Notes: generated by a model from the letters alone, not told the origin. Shown: positions 28,040 through 37,575, numbered from the stretch's first letter. The stretch is DNA of 64,000 nucleotides from Oceanicaulis sp. HLUCCA04 (GCA_001314625.1 LJSH01000001.1:744001-808000), one strand, 5' to 3'. A program made the numbers and translations.

Positions 28040-28816
28040 GTGGCTGACACCAACCCGATCAAGCAGTTCGAGATCCATCCCATCGCCGATCTGAGCGTGG
28101 GCGGTCTGAATCTGTCTTTTACGAACTCCAGCTATTTCATGGTGCTGGCTGTAGGCCTGACCGTGGGCCTTCTGGCCGTGGCGACCTCGCGCGCGGCGCT
28201 GGTCCCCGGACGCGCCCAGTCAGTGGCCGAACTGCTCTATGAGTTTATCGCCGACATGGTGCGCAGCTCGGCGGGCAATGACGGGCTGAAATTCTTCCCG
28301 CTGGTCTTCACGCTGTTTGCCTTCATCCTGATGGCCAACATGCTGGGCATGTTCCCCTATTTCCCGGCGCCCGAGTTTCACGGTTTTACCGTGACCAGCC
28401 ACCTGATCATCACGGTCGCTCTGGCGATGCTGGTGATGGTGATCGTGATGGGATATGGCCTGTTCAAGAACGGGCTGAAATTCTTCTCCATCTTCTTCCC
28501 GTCAGGTGTACCGGTACCGCTCTATCTGATCGTGACGCCGATCGAGATCATTTCCTTCCTCTCGCGTCCGATCTCGCTGTCCATCCGTCTTTTCGCCAAC
28601 ATGCTGGCCGGCCACATCCTGCTTAAGGTGTTTGCCGGCTTCATCGTCATGCTGGGCGCAACAGGCGGCGCGCTGGCGGCGGTGGGCATCCTGCCTCTGC
28701 TCATGGTCATCGCCCTGACCGCGCTGGAATTCCTGGTCGCCTTCCTGCAGGCCTATGTGTTCGCAGTTCTGACCTGTATCTACCTCAACGACGCCCTGCA
28801 CCCCGGGGCCCACTGA
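28040..28816 (+). CDS. atpB: F0F1 ATP synthase subunit a
   Basis: Subunit a forms the proton half-channels next to the c-ring. The 258-residue product has five or six membrane helices. The essential arginine is in the segment [20 protein letters not shown]. The start is a GTG at 28040 (product begins with M then [14 protein letters not shown]), preceded by gaggggc. The open frame continues upstream to 27872 inside atpI, which I reject. Second gene of the operon. Confidence 0.95.
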   Translation: MADTNPIKQFEIHPIADLSVGGLNLSFTNSSYFMVLAVGLTVGLLAVATSRAALVPGRAQSVAELLYEFIADMVRSSAGNDGLKFFPLVFTLFAFILMANMLGMFPYFPAPEFHGFTVTSHLIITVALAMLVMVIVMGYGLFKNGLKFFSIFFPSGVPVPLYLIVTPIEIISFLSRPISLSIRLFANMLAGHILLKVFAGFIVMLGATGGALAAVGILPLLMVIALTALEFLVAFLQAYVFAVLTCIYLNDALHPGAH

Positions 28817-28865
28817 TCCATCCAACCCGTTATCCCAATCCACTCACTATCAAGGAGCTACCTCA

Positions 28866-29093
28866 ATGGAAGCGGAAGCCGCAAAATACATTGGTGCCGG
28901 TCTGGCCTGCCTGGGCATGCTGGGTGCCGCCGTCGGCGTGGGCAACATCTTCGGCTCGTTCCTGCAAGGCGCGATGCGTAACCCGGCTGCGGCGCAGGCC
29001 CAGTTCGGCAACCTGATCTTCGGCTTCGCCGTGACGGAAGCCATGGGCATCTTCTCGCTGCTGATCGCCCTTCTGCTCCTGTTCGCGGTCTAG
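28866..29093 (+). CDS. atpE: F0F1 ATP synthase subunit c
   Basis: Subunit c oligomerises into the rotating proton-carrying ring. The 75-residue hairpin has helix 1 with [20 protein letters not shown], the polar loop [11 protein letters not shown] and helix 2 with the proton-binding Glu in [10 protein letters not shown]. Typical length. It is preceded by a good ribosome-binding site (AAGGAGC, 28853-28859). Confidence 0.97.
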   Translation: MEAEAAKYIGAGLACLGMLGAAVGVGNIFGSFLQGAMRNPAAAQAQFGNLIFGFAVTEAMGIFSLLIALLLLFAV

Positions 29094-29203
29094 CACTGCA
29101 ACGGACCGGGCAAAGGGTTCGCCTTTTCCCGGCGCAGAATTTGCGCGTCCCCGCCGATACCGGCAGGGGCGCGTAATGACGGTTCACAGGAGACCGGCAC
29201 GCA

Positions 29204-29737
29204 ATGGCACCACCCAGCCCACCTGAGGGATATGAAGACGCCGCCAGCGGCGTGTTTCCCCCTTTTGATCCGACATACTTTGCGTCCCAGCTCTTCTGGC
29301 TGGCGATCAGCTTTGCTGTCCTCTACTTCCTGCTGTCGCGCTGGCTGCTGCCGCGCATCGGCTCGACGATTGAGGAACGCAAGGACCGCATTGCCGACGA
29401 TCTGGACGCTGCTGCGGGCCTGAAGGCGCAAGCCGACGACGCCGTGAAGGCGTATGAGAAGTCGCTGGCCGATGCCCGCGCCAAGGCACAGGCCGTGGGC
29501 GCGGATGCCCGGGCCGAGGCCGAACGTGAAGCGGCGGCGGAAACCGCTGCGATGGAAGCCGAGCTGGTAGGGCGTCAGGCCGAGGCCGAGGCGCGTATTG
29601 CCAAGGCCCGCAGCGCAGCGATGGGCGAGGTTCGTAACGTCGCCGCTGATGTGGCCGGCGCCGTGACCGAGCATCTGGCAGGGCTCACCGTCAGTCGCGA
29701 CGAGGCTGAAGCCGCTGTCGACGCCGTGCGCGGCTAG
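29204..29737 (+). CDS. atpG: F0F1 ATP synthase subunit b'
   Basis: The b' subunit pairs with b to form the peripheral stalk in organisms with split b genes (alphaproteobacteria, cyanobacteria). The 177-residue product has one membrane helix at about residues 27-48 (SQLFWLAISFAVLYFLLSRW) and a long coiled coil. The extended acidic N-terminus and the ERKDRIADDLDAA segment mark it as b'. It lies 6 bases upstream of atpF. (The symbol atpF' or atpX is also used for this gene.). Confidence 0.9.
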   Translation: MAPPSPPEGYEDAASGVFPPFDPTYFASQLFWLAISFAVLYFLLSRWLLPRIGSTIEERKDRIADDLDAAAGLKAQADDAVKAYEKSLADARAKAQAVGADARAEAEREAAAETAAMEAELVGRQAEAEARIAKARSAAMGEVRNVAADVAGAVTEHLAGLTVSRDEAEAAVDAVRG

Positions 29738-29743
29738 GAGGCG

Positions 29744-30241
29744 ATGATGAGCTATCTTCTGCAGGATACATCGTTCTGGGCCTTTATCGGCCTGCTCGCA
29801 TTCTTCGCCATTTTGTGGCGCTTCGGCATTCACAAAGTGCTGGCCACCAACCTCGATGCGCGCGCAAACACGATCCGCAACGAGCTGGACGAGGCGCGCC
29901 GCCTGCGCGAGGAAGCCCAGGAAATGCTGGCCAAGTATGAACGCCAGCAACGCGACGCGGCCAATGAGGCCGAGGAAATCGTCAAAAAGGCCAAGCTTGA
30001 CGCTGAATTCATTCGCCAGAATGCGCGCAAGGAGCTGGCTGATCGTATCGAGCGGCGCACCGCGCTGGCCGAGCAACGCATTGCCCAGGCCGAAGCGCAA
30101 GCCGCCAAGGACGTAAAGGCATTGGCCGCCGAGATCGCCGTGGAAGCGGCCGCGAAACTGCTCTCCGACAAACTGACCAAGACCCAGCGCAATGCGCTCG
30201 TCAAGGACGCGGCAGGCCAGCTGGCCGAACGTCTGAACTAG
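29744..30241 (+). CDS. atpF: F0F1 ATP synthase subunit b
   Basis: Peripheral-stalk subunit. The 165-residue product has an N-terminal membrane helix (about residues 8-26, DTSFWAFIGLLAFFAILWRF) and an elongated charged coiled coil. It starts at 29744 or at the next ATG (29747), behind taggaggcg. It is the last gene of the F0 operon, followed 30 bases later by a strong terminator. Confidence 0.94.
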   Translation: MMSYLLQDTSFWAFIGLLAFFAILWRFGIHKVLATNLDARANTIRNELDEARRLREEAQEMLAKYERQQRDAANEAEEIVKKAKLDAEFIRQNARKELADRIERRTALAEQRIAQAEAQAAKDVKALAAEIAVEAAAKLLSDKLTKTQRNALVKDAAGQLAERLN

Positions 30242-30270
30242 CAGCGTTTCACGGGCATATAAGACAATGA

Positions 30271-30298
30271 AAACGGGGCCGCTCGGGCCCCGTTTTTT
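30271..30298 (+). terminator. Rho-independent terminator of the atp F0 operon
   Basis: ACGGGGCC (30273-30280) pairs with GGCCCCGT (30286-30293) across a 5-nt loop and is followed by a run of six T (30293-30298). A run of A on the 5' side means it may also serve the convergent small-protein gene ending at 30304. Confidence 0.9.
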
Positions 30299-30303
30299 AT
30301 TGC

Positions 30304-30594
30304 CTATTCAGCCGGCGTCTCGTCCTTGTCGCCGAACATGCGCCTGACGCGGTTCCAGACGGTCGGGAACCGCTTGAGCACATTCGTGACGATTGTGTGG
30401 GCAGTTCGCGAGGACGCCGCCAGCAAGAGCGCCGACAGCACGAAAAGAGGGATGCCCAGCGGTATGGGCAGGAAAAACAGGGGAACGGCTATCGCCAACA
30501 GGAAAAGCCCCAGCGCAACGCCGATCGCACGCAGAACGAGAACGACCACCCCGCCTATGCGGGATTTGCTGAACTCGTTGACGGCATCATTCAT
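30304..30594 (-). CDS. Small PGPGW/YbaN-like membrane protein, function unknown
   Basis: The 96-residue product (ATG at 30592-30594; the frame is open to 30666) has a long hydrophobic stretch, about residues 14-60, broken by FFLPIPLGIPLFVLSALLL. That would form two membrane helices around a Pro/Gly turn. The pattern is reminiscent of the putative transmembrane PGPGW family, but the match is by eye only. It is convergent with the atp operon. Confidence 0.6.
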   Translation of the reverse strand: MNDAVNEFSKSRIGGVVVLVLRAIGVALGLFLLAIAVPLFFLPIPLGIPLFVLSALLLAASSRTAHTIVTNVLKRFPTVWNRVRRMFGDKDETPAE

Positions 30595-30901
30595 GACCAA
30601 CGCTGTCTCCAGACTGATAAAACGCGTCCCATGGGGCATAGGTGCGCCGCCCGGCTCCGCCTGCAAGGTGCCCGGCGGCCAATTTCAGGCTAGTGTTGCA
30701 TTCCGGCGATAATCCGCCCGCCAATTATGGCGCAATTGCGGAGATAGACGTTTGCCGCACCGATTACGACTGGCATGCGCACACATCGGTAACCCGCTGG
30801 CCGTTGATCAGGTTCCCGAAAGCGGGTGTAACGCCCGAACGTATTGCCCGGACGTGCCACGCCCGATAGCGTCGCTCTCGCTGCAAGAAACCGGAGGCGG
30901 C
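30595..30901. other. Intergenic stretch upstream of the acyltransferase
   Basis: About 307 bases without a supported gene. The acyltransferase frame is open back to 30752, but the extra residues look non-coding (no hydrophobic or conserved features). I see no tRNA, riboswitch or terminator; the promoters of the two divergent flanking genes must lie here. Confidence 0.55.
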
Positions 30902-32002
30902 ATGCGCTCTGCCATTACGTCGCTTCAGGGCCTGCGCGCGCTTGCCGCGTTACTGGTCCTGGCCGGGCATACGGCCCAGCTTGAGGGCCGATTCCTGCCA
31001 GACCCGATACTGGGCGATGCGTGGCTGCTCGGCTTTGGCGGCGTCGACCTGTTCTTCGTCATATCCGGCTTCGTGATGGTATATATCACCTGGGGCGCGC
31101 CGCGCGGACAGGGTTCTATCATTGGCCGCTTCGTGTATGCACGGGCCACGCGCGTCTATCCGGCCTACTGGCTCTACACGGTGCTCGCACTCGCCGCCTA
31201 CATGATCATTCCCGGCTCACTTAACCGCGACCTGGCTGATCTTGAACTCTGGCGTTCATTCACGCTGTGGCCGATCGCCGGTGACTTGCCGGTCCTGCAT
31301 GTCGGCTGGACCCTGTCCCACGAGATGTATTTCTATCTGGTCTTTGCCGCACTGCTGGCCCTGCCCGCCCGTTTTCTGCCCTGGCTGCTGGCCATGTGGG
31401 GGGCGCTCGCCGCATTGGCCGGAAGCCTGATACCCGAGCTTCCAGCGATTGGCGCGCTGATCACCCACCCTTTGACACTGGAGTTCATACTCGGGGCATT
31501 TGCCGGGCTTCTGGTCTGCTCGGGACGGCGCAAATTTGCCTATCCTGTACTGGCCGCAGCCGCTATCTGGCTCACTGTTGCCGCCGTGGTCCTCTGGCCG
31601 CAAAGCGAGGCTGACTTCCCCGGCGGATGGGCGCGCGTGGCCGCATTCGGCATCCCCTCCGCGCTCATCGTCTACGCCATTGTCAGCCTGGAGGCGGACG
31701 GGCAGTTCACCGCTCCGCAATGGCTGATCGATCTGGGGGACTGGTCCTATGCGCTTTACCTGTCGCACCTGCTGGTGCTGTCAGCGGCGGTGCGCGTCTG
31801 GGCAAGCGCCGTGCCCAATATTGGCGTGGCCGGAAACCTCGCCTTCATCACGCTGGCGACCGCCACCTGCATAGCGGCCGCATGGGCGAGCTACCGCTTT
31901 TTCGAGATTCCCGTTCTCAATGCCACGCGGGCGATTGGCGACAGGCTGTTCACGGTCCCGCCGCGCACCGGCTCGCCGGGTATGGCGAGCCGGATCTGGT
32001 AG
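30902..32002 (+). CDS. Acyltransferase 3 family membrane protein
   Basis: This integral membrane O-acyltransferase family transfers acetyl or other acyl groups to surface sugars. The 366-residue product has about ten membrane helices and the family motifs GLRALAALLVLAGHTAQ (catalytic His), GVDLFFVISGFVMVY, RVYPAYWLY and GWTLSHEMYFYL. The ATG at 30902 sits behind ggaggcgg. No glycan-synthesis genes are adjacent, so the acceptor is unknown. Confidence 0.87.
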   Translation: MRSAITSLQGLRALAALLVLAGHTAQLEGRFLPDPILGDAWLLGFGGVDLFFVISGFVMVYITWGAPRGQGSIIGRFVYARATRVYPAYWLYTVLALAAYMIIPGSLNRDLADLELWRSFTLWPIAGDLPVLHVGWTLSHEMYFYLVFAALLALPARFLPWLLAMWGALAALAGSLIPELPAIGALITHPLTLEFILGAFAGLLVCSGRRKFAYPVLAAAAIWLTVAAVVLWPQSEADFPGGWARVAAFGIPSALIVYAIVSLEADGQFTAPQWLIDLGDWSYALYLSHLLVLSAAVRVWASAVPNIGVAGNLAFITLATATCIAAAWASYRFFEIPVLNATRAIGDRLFTVPPRTGSPGMASRIW

Positions 32003-32011
32003 CGGACACGT

Positions 32012-33592
32012 CTACTCGGCGGCCTGCGGCTGGTCTTGCGGCTCCTGCCACACCAGAACCGGGCTGCGCGCCGCGCGCGTCTCGTCGAGACGCTTGACGG
32101 GGGCATGGACCGGCGCAGATGTGAACCGCGCCGTATCGCCGGATTTGGCGGCTTCAGCGAGGCCTTCGAGTACGTCGCAGAAGCGGTCGAGGCCCGACTT
32201 GCTTTCGGTCTCGGTCGGCTCGATCAGCATCGCTCCGTGGACGACCAGCGGGAAGTACATGGTCATCGGGTGATAGCCCTCGTCGATCATCGCCTTGGCG
32301 AAATCGAGCGTCGTGACGCCGGTATCTTTCAGGAAGCGATCATCGAAGAGCGCCTCGTGCATGCACGTGCCGTCAAAGGCAGGCGTCATCACATGCTTCA
32401 GCCGCGCCAGCACATAGTTGGCGTTCAGCACGGAATCTTCCGCCACCAGACGCAGCCCGTCAGAGCCATGGCTCATCATGTAAGACAGCGCGCGGGTGAA
32501 CATGCCCATCTGGCCGTGGAAGGCGACCATGCGGCCGAAGGGCTGCGCGCCGTCCGCGCGGGCCTCCTCCTCGTGCTCCACCATGTGCCAGCTATCGCCC
32601 TTTGTGACGACATACGGTACAGGCGCGAACGGCGCGAGCGCCTCGGAGAACACGGTCGGGCCGGAGCCGGGACCGCCCCCGCCATGCGGGGTGGAGAAGG
32701 TCTTGTGCAAATTGATGTGCATGGCGTCGATGCCCAGATCACCGGGGCGCACGCGGCCGACAATGGCGTTGAAGTTCGCGCCATCGCAGTAGAAATACCC
32801 GCCAGCCTCGTGGATCAGATCGGCGATTTCCTTGATGTCACGCTCGAACAGCCCGCACGTATTCGGATTGGTCAGCATGATGCCGGCAACATCCGGCCCC
32901 AGCTTCGCCTTGAAGGCTTCCATGTCGACCCGGCCATCAGGGCCAGCGGGGATCTCGTCGCAATGGAAACCGCACTGCACGGCGGTCGCCGGATTGGTGC
33001 CGTGCGCGCTTTCAGGCACCAGCACGCGGCGGCGGCCGGTTTCCCCGCGCGCATCCAGCGCTGCGCGAATGGCCATCATGCCGCACAGCTCGCCGTGGGC
33101 ACCGGCTTTGGGGCTCATCGCCACGCAGGGCGTGTTGGTCAGCGTCATCAGCCAGTGGGCCAGCTCGCCAATCAGCTCCAGCGCGCCCTGCACCGTCGAT
33201 TGCGGTTGCAGCGGGTGAATGTCACCAAAGCCCGGCAGGCGGGCCATCTTCTCGTTAAGGCGCGGATTGTGCTTCATCGTGCACGAGCCGAGCGGATAGA
33301 TACCCAGATCAATCGCGTAATTCTTGCGGCTGAGGCGCACATAATGGCGCATCACTTCCGGCTCGGCGAGGCCGGGCAAGCCGATCTCGCTTCTGCGCTC
33401 CAGCCCGCCCAGGCGTGACTTCACGCCCCTCGGTTCGGGCAGGTCAACGCCGGTAAGGTCGGTGCGCCCGCGCTCGAAGATCAGCGGCTCGGCCTGATCG
33501 AGGCCGCGGCTGCCAGAGATGGTGTCGGCATAGCCGCCGGTCGCGGCATTGGTGTTCGGACGGGTGGGACGTCCCTGCTGGTTCATGGCCAT
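32012..33592 (-). CDS. gcvPB: Glycine dehydrogenase (decarboxylating) subunit 2, P-protein beta part
   Basis: Together with GcvPA this forms the PLP-dependent P-protein that decarboxylates glycine and loads the aminomethyl group on lipoyl-GcvH. The 526-residue product has the PLP-lysine motif MHINLHKTFSTPHGGGGPG and the SPKAGAHGELCGMMAIRAAL segment. It is the last gene of the gcv operon, but it is separated from gcvPA by two non-gcv genes. Its start ATG (33590-33592; a second ATG at 33584-33586) is 2 bases after the preceding stop. Confidence 0.95.
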   Translation of the reverse strand: MAMNQQGRPTRPNTNAATGGYADTISGSRGLDQAEPLIFERGRTDLTGVDLPEPRGVKSRLGGLERRSEIGLPGLAEPEVMRHYVRLSRKNYAIDLGIYPLGSCTMKHNPRLNEKMARLPGFGDIHPLQPQSTVQGALELIGELAHWLMTLTNTPCVAMSPKAGAHGELCGMMAIRAALDARGETGRRRVLVPESAHGTNPATAVQCGFHCDEIPAGPDGRVDMEAFKAKLGPDVAGIMLTNPNTCGLFERDIKEIADLIHEAGGYFYCDGANFNAIVGRVRPGDLGIDAMHINLHKTFSTPHGGGGPGSGPTVFSEALAPFAPVPYVVTKGDSWHMVEHEEEARADGAQPFGRMVAFHGQMGMFTRALSYMMSHGSDGLRLVAEDSVLNANYVLARLKHVMTPAFDGTCMHEALFDDRFLKDTGVTTLDFAKAMIDEGYHPMTMYFPLVVHGAMLIEPTETESKSGLDRFCDVLEGLAEAAKSGDTARFTSAPVHAPVKRLDETRAARSPVLVWQEPQDQPQAAE

Positions 33593-33594
33593 GG

Positions 33595-33975
33595 TTAGAT
33601 TTCCACTCCGGTGTGCTTCTTGAGTTGGGTCTTGATCAACCCGACGGCAACTTGTTTGAGAACATCAATTGTAAACCCGCCCGCTTTGCTGGCTGCATCT
33701 TTGGTTCGCCGCCAAAGTTCATCATCGCGAACAGCATCTAGATAATCGTATCCGTAGCTAGTAATGCCCCGAACCTCTGCGTAGTCGTCGGCAACGAGCC
33801 CACTACCATTCATTAGCAAGTTTGCAGTGACCATAATTTCGAGATGGCTCGCGACCACATCATAGCTAACGTTCGAAAAGGCGTTGTGCGGCAACACAAA
33901 TACCGACTCATGACTTGGCATTTCACTTTCAACGTAGAGCAATATTTGCCGAATGAGGTCCATATCTCTTTTCAT
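33595..33975 (-). CDS. DUF2513-family protein inserted in the gcv operon
   Basis: The 126-residue protein begins MKRDMDLIRQILLYVE and ends with GYDYLDAVRDDELWRRTKDA and GGFTIDVLKQVAVGLIKTQL, the pattern I know from DUF2513, a family often found in prophages and mobile islands. Winged-helix-like features (SYDVVASHLEIMVTANLL) suggest a small regulatory fold; function is unknown. Its ATG directly follows the TAG of the upstream gene (TAGATG). The base composition is lower in G+C than its neighbours (29-31 of 60 in sampled blocks against 42 of 60 in gcvPB), pointing to acquisition. Confidence 0.75.
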   Translation of the reverse strand: MKRDMDLIRQILLYVESEMPSHESVFVLPHNAFSNVSYDVVASHLEIMVTANLLMNGSGLVADDYAEVRGITSYGYDYLDAVRDDELWRRTKDAASKAGGFTIDVLKQVAVGLIKTQLKKHTGVEI

Positions 33976-34329
33976 CTAGACCAGCCTTCGATCAACGGAA
34001 AAGCACACCTCCATGCACAGATTGAATATGCTTTCCCGAATGTCGTCCTTTTTCCGCCACCCCATTTTGCCCAAACGCGCCCCGATAGGCGTGATCATTT
34101 CCGTTGGATGGACCTCGTCGAGCGCAATTCCATACCGCTCGTCAAAAGAACCAAAACCACTCACGTCTAGTCCGGCAGCCTCCGCCACTGAACGGACCGT
34201 CTTCAGCTTCTGAAGGCCCCACAGTATTTGGCCCTTGATAGAATATCGGCTGGGCGTACAGATCATTACCAGCAAGCACTCCTCCGCCGCTTCAGACGCC
34301 TTGGAACCGAGGTACGGATCGTAGCTCAA
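33976..34329 (-). CDS. Unrecognised protein, first gene of the cassette inside the gcv operon
   Basis: This 117-residue soluble protein is one I do not recognise. It shows a Cys-containing hydrophobic strand ([19 protein letters not shown]), a helix-rich middle and a conserved-looking [15 protein letters not shown] segment. It begins at a TTG (34327-34329) that overlaps the gcvPA stop (TTGA), 6-8 nt after the strong ribosome-binding site AAGGAGGTG within the end of gcvPA. It is coupled to the DUF2513 gene downstream. The lower G+C and the position suggest horizontal transfer. Confidence 0.6.
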   Translation of the reverse strand: MSYDPYLGSKASEAAEECLLVMICTPSRYSIKGQILWGLQKLKTVRSVAEAAGLDVSGFGSFDERYGIALDEVHPTEMITPIGARLGKMGWRKKDDIRESIFNLCMEVCFSVDRRLV

Positions 34330-35672
34330 AGCACCTCCTTCAGCCCTTTTACGAAAGCTGCGATATCGGCGTCGGTATTGGTTTCGGTCGCGGCGATGAT
34401 GAGCCGGTCATCCAGCCCGCCACCGGGCCACAGACGGCTGGCCGGAACGCCGGCCAGCACGCCCTTGGCGATCAGCGCCTCGGTCACTGCGGCGGCATTC
34501 TTCGGCAGTTTCACCGTGAACTCGTTGAAGAAGGCATCCGTCTCGACGCTGACGCCCGGCACGGCAGATAGCGCATCGGCCAGCTCCACCGCGCGTTCAT
34601 GGTTGAGCACGGCGAGGTGTTTCAAACCCTTCTCGCCCAGCAGCGTCATGTGAATGGTGAAGGCGAGCGCCATCAGCCCGGAATTGGTGCAGATATTGGA
34701 GGTCGCCCGGTCGCGGCGGATATGCTGTTCACGCGTGGACAGGGTCAGCACGAAGCCGCGCCGGCCATCGGCATCGACCGTTTCACCGGCCAGACGGCCC
34801 GGCATGTTGCGGATGAAATTCTTGTCATTGCGGCAGGCGAAAAGCCCCACATAGGGTCCGCCAAACTGCAGGCCGACGCCGATGGACTGGCCTTCACCAA
34901 CGACAATGTCCGCGCCCATAGCGCCGGGGCTTTCGATAAGGCCCAAGGAGACGATTTCGGTGAACACCGCGATCAGCAGCGCGCCCTTGGCGTGGGCGGC
35001 CTCGGCAATCGGGCGCAGATCGTGAATGCCACCGAACACGTCAGGGTTCTGCACCACGACGCAGGCGGTTTCCTCGTCGATCTGGCTGATCACATCATCG
35101 AGCCCGCCGGGCACCGGCGCATCCGCCGCCACGTCGATATTCATGTAGCGCGCGAGCGTGCGCGTTGCTTCGGCATAGTGCGGGTGCAGATTGCCAGACA
35201 ATACGGCGCGTGAGCGCTTGGTGACGCGAGCCGCCATCAACACAGCCTCCGCGCAGGCGGTCGAGCCGTCATACATGGACGCATTGGCGATATCCATGCC
35301 GGTCAGGCGCGCGACTTGCGTCTGGAATTCGAACAGTGTCTGCAGCGTGCCCTGGCTGATTTCCGGCTGGTAGGGGGTGTAGGCGGTCAGGAACTCGGAG
35401 CGCTGGATCAGATGATCCACGGTCGCCGGTATATGGTGTTTGTAGGCCCCTGCCCCGACAAAGAAGGCCGTCTCGCTGGCGGAGATGTTCTTCTTGGCCA
35501 TCCGGGCGAAGGCGCGCTCCACCTCCAGCTCGGTCGCCCGGCGCGGCAAATTCACCGGGCCGTCAAGGCGCGCAGCCTGCGGCACATCGGCAAACAGCGC
35601 ATCAATGGAGCTGACGCCAATGACGCCGAGCATTTCGGTACGGTCTTCAGGGGTAAGCGGCAGATAGCGCAT
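34326..35672 (-). CDS. gcvPA: Glycine dehydrogenase (decarboxylating) subunit 1, P-protein alpha part
   Basis: This is the N-terminal half of the P-protein in the two-subunit form. The 448-residue product has [37 protein letters not shown] and [19 protein letters not shown], all typical of GcvPA. It lies in the order gcvT-gcvH-gcvPA. The 3' end carries AAGGAGGTG, which would normally serve gcvPB but now precedes the inserted gene. Confidence 0.95.
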   Translation of the reverse strand: MRYLPLTPEDRTEMLGVIGVSSIDALFADVPQAARLDGPVNLPRRATELEVERAFARMAKKNISASETAFFVGAGAYKHHIPATVDHLIQRSEFLTAYTPYQPEISQGTLQTLFEFQTQVARLTGMDIANASMYDGSTACAEAVLMAARVTKRSRAVLSGNLHPHYAEATRTLARYMNIDVAADAPVPGGLDDVISQIDEETACVVVQNPDVFGGIHDLRPIAEAAHAKGALLIAVFTEIVSLGLIESPGAMGADIVVGEGQSIGVGLQFGGPYVGLFACRNDKNFIRNMPGRLAGETVDADGRRGFVLTLSTREQHIRRDRATSNICTNSGLMALAFTIHMTLLGEKGLKHLAVLNHERAVELADALSAVPGVSVETDAFFNEFTVKLPKNAAAVTEALIAKGVLAGVPASRLWPGGGLDDRLIIAATETNTDADIAAFVKGLKEVL

Positions 35673-35704
35673 GGCGGTCTTCGACCTTCAGGTTGTCGTG
35701 ATTA

Positions 35705-36070
35705 TCAAGCGATATGTTGCGCGTAGGCGGCGTCGTCCATCAGCCCGTCCAACTCGCTCTTGTCTGTGATTTTCAGCTTGGCAAACCAGCCGCCACCCAG
35801 CGGCTCGTCATTGACGGTTTGCGGCGCGTCTTCGATGCCATCATTAATCTCGATGACTTCGCCAGAGACTGGCGCATAGACCTCGGCAGCGGTTTTCACC
35901 GAGTCCACAACGGCGATCTCGTCACCCTTCTTGTAGCTCTTGCCGACGTCCGGCAGCTCCACGCTGATGACGTCACCGAGCTGCTCGGTCGCATACTGGG
36001 TAATGCCGATAACGGCGATATCGCCCTCGAGGCGGACCCATTCATGGTCTTTGGTGAAACGTGTGGTCAT
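35705..36070 (-). CDS. gcvH: Glycine cleavage system H protein
   Basis: The lipoyl carrier of the glycine cleavage system. The product is 121 residues from the ATG at 36068-36070, which has AGGAG upstream; the frame is open to 36097. The lipoylated lysine is in [19 protein letters not shown], after the N-terminal [12 protein letters not shown]. Length is normal. Confidence 0.96.
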   Translation of the reverse strand: MTTRFTKDHEWVRLEGDIAVIGITQYATEQLGDVISVELPDVGKSYKKGDEIAVVDSVKTAAEVYAPVSGEVIEINDGIEDAPQTVNDEPLGGGWFAKLKITDKSELDGLMDDAAYAQHIA

Positions 36071-36109
36071 GGCGATATCTCCTGTCACAGATGCCATAAA
36101 AACAATTAT

Positions 36110-37219
36110 CTAGCCGCGGTGGAAACGATGCGGGGCGAAAGGAAGACTGGCAACTTCAGCGGTGCGGGCCTTGCCACGAACCATCAGTTCCAGCGGCGTG
36201 CCCGGCTTGGCCAGATCCGCGCGCACATAGCCCATCGCGACCGGCGCGCCATAGCTGGGCCCGAACCCGCCAGAGGTGACGACACCGACGACTTCGCCTT
36301 CATGAACAATCTCTGCGCCTTCGCGCGCCGGTGATTTGTCATGAGGCTTGATGCCAACGCGCTTCTGGCCTGCGCCATCAGCAATCTGTTTGAGGATTTT
36401 GGCAGCGCCCGGAAAGTCCGCGCGCTCGCGGCGCACCTTGGCAATCGCCCACGTCAGAGACGCTTCGACCGGGGTGCGGTCTTCGTCCATGTCATGCCCG
36501 TAAAGGCAAAGCCCGGCTTCCAGGCGCAGGCTGTCGCGCGCGCCGAGGCCAATCGGCTTTACGCGCTCATCGGCCAGCAGCAGGCGCGCTATGTGCGCGG
36601 CCTCGTCTGCGGGAACCGAAATTTCAAACCCGTCCTCGCCGGTATAGCCCGAGCGCGAGGCATAGATTTCCACCCCGTCCAGCGTGAACACACCTGCCTG
36701 CATGAAGACGAGCTTTGCGGCGTCAGGAACAAGGCCGGTGAACACGTCTGCGGCTTTGGGCCCTTGCAGGGCCAGCAGGGCGCGGTCAGAGAGTTCGTGA
36801 AGCTGCGCCTTGCCGCCAAATGCCGCGCGCATATGAGCGAAATCCTTGCCCTTGGTGCCGGCATTGACGACGGCAAAAATGCCGCCGTCCGCGCCGAAGG
36901 GCCTCGAGACCATGAGATCGTCCATGATCCCGCCTTCGGCGTTCAGGAGCAGGGTGTATTTCTGCTCGCCAGCGCCCAGCGCGGAAAGGTCAGCGGTGAT
37001 CAGCGCCTCCAGAGCGCTCTCATCACCCGTCACGCGCGCCTGGCCCATATGGGACACATCAAACAGGCCGGCGCTTTCGCGCGTGTGCAGATGCTCGGTC
37101 ATGATGCCGGCCGGGTACTGCACGGGCATGGCATAGCCGGCAAACTCGACCATGCGCGCGCCAAGCTCGACATGCAGGTCGTATAGCGGAGTTTTGAGAA
37201 GGTCTGCTGTGTCGGCCAT
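36110..37219 (-). CDS. gcvT: Glycine cleavage system aminomethyltransferase (T protein)
   Basis: GcvT moves the methylene group from aminomethyl-lipoyl-GcvH to tetrahydrofolate and frees ammonia. The 369-residue product has FDVSHMGQARVTG, SRSGYTGEDGFEISVP and GARDSLRLEAGLCLYGHD, typical folate-binding and core motifs. It is the first gene of the operon, and its leader carries a tandem glycine riboswitch. Confidence 0.95.
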   Translation of the reverse strand: MADTADLLKTPLYDLHVELGARMVEFAGYAMPVQYPAGIMTEHLHTRESAGLFDVSHMGQARVTGDESALEALITADLSALGAGEQKYTLLLNAEGGIMDDLMVSRPFGADGGIFAVVNAGTKGKDFAHMRAAFGGKAQLHELSDRALLALQGPKAADVFTGLVPDAAKLVFMQAGVFTLDGVEIYASRSGYTGEDGFEISVPADEAAHIARLLLADERVKPIGLGARDSLRLEAGLCLYGHDMDEDRTPVEASLTWAIAKVRRERADFPGAAKILKQIADGAGQKRVGIKPHDKSPAREGAEIVHEGEVVGVVTSGGFGPSYGAPVAMGYVRADLAKPGTPLELMVRGKARTAEVASLPFAPHRFHRG

Positions 37220-37252
37220 GGGTCACGAAATCCTGAACGCGGGTTTGCAATC

Positions 37253-37490
37253 ACTGCCGTGCGTGAGCCAGGCTCACGTGGCAGTCCTGCCCCCGCTGTC
37301 TCGTGACCTGAGAGATTCCCGCTGCAACAGGGCTGACCCGTCCGTGCAGCTTGCTCCTTCGGTGGGATGCTGCGCTTGGCAACACCCTCTTTCCAGCGTC
37401 GGCGGTCCCAGCGGTCCTGCGGCCTGAGCGTTTCCGGGGCGGTTGCGCCTTCGGCGCCGGCGTCTTCGGCCGGTCTCTCCCGCTTGGGTG
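37253..37490 (-). promoter_or_regulatory. Tandem glycine riboswitch with downstream hairpin
   Basis: Read on the minus strand, two aptamers follow each other. The first begins GGGAGAGACC (about 37473-37482) and has GCGCCGAAGGCGCAA and ACGCTCAGGC. The second begins GGAAAGAG (about 37386-37393) and has CACCGAAGGAGCAA and ATCTCTCAGGTCACGAGACA. These are the conserved glycine-riboswitch features. A long hairpin (ACTGCC...CGTGAG-CTCACG...GGCAGT, 37253-37285) lies between the second aptamer and gcvT; with no T-run it looks like a translational or processing switch. Glycine normally turns gcv expression on. Confidence 0.93.
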
Positions 37491-37575
37491 CCTTATGTCG
37501 AACGGGTCTCCCCGGTCGCTGCGCAAACTAGTCCGGCGCGCGCGCGAGTCAATCGGGAGAAAGCGCCCTGCACCG

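Noticed and set aside
32036-33418. 460-codon plus-strand frame opposite gcvPB
   Set aside because: Shadow of gcvPB; no domain features.
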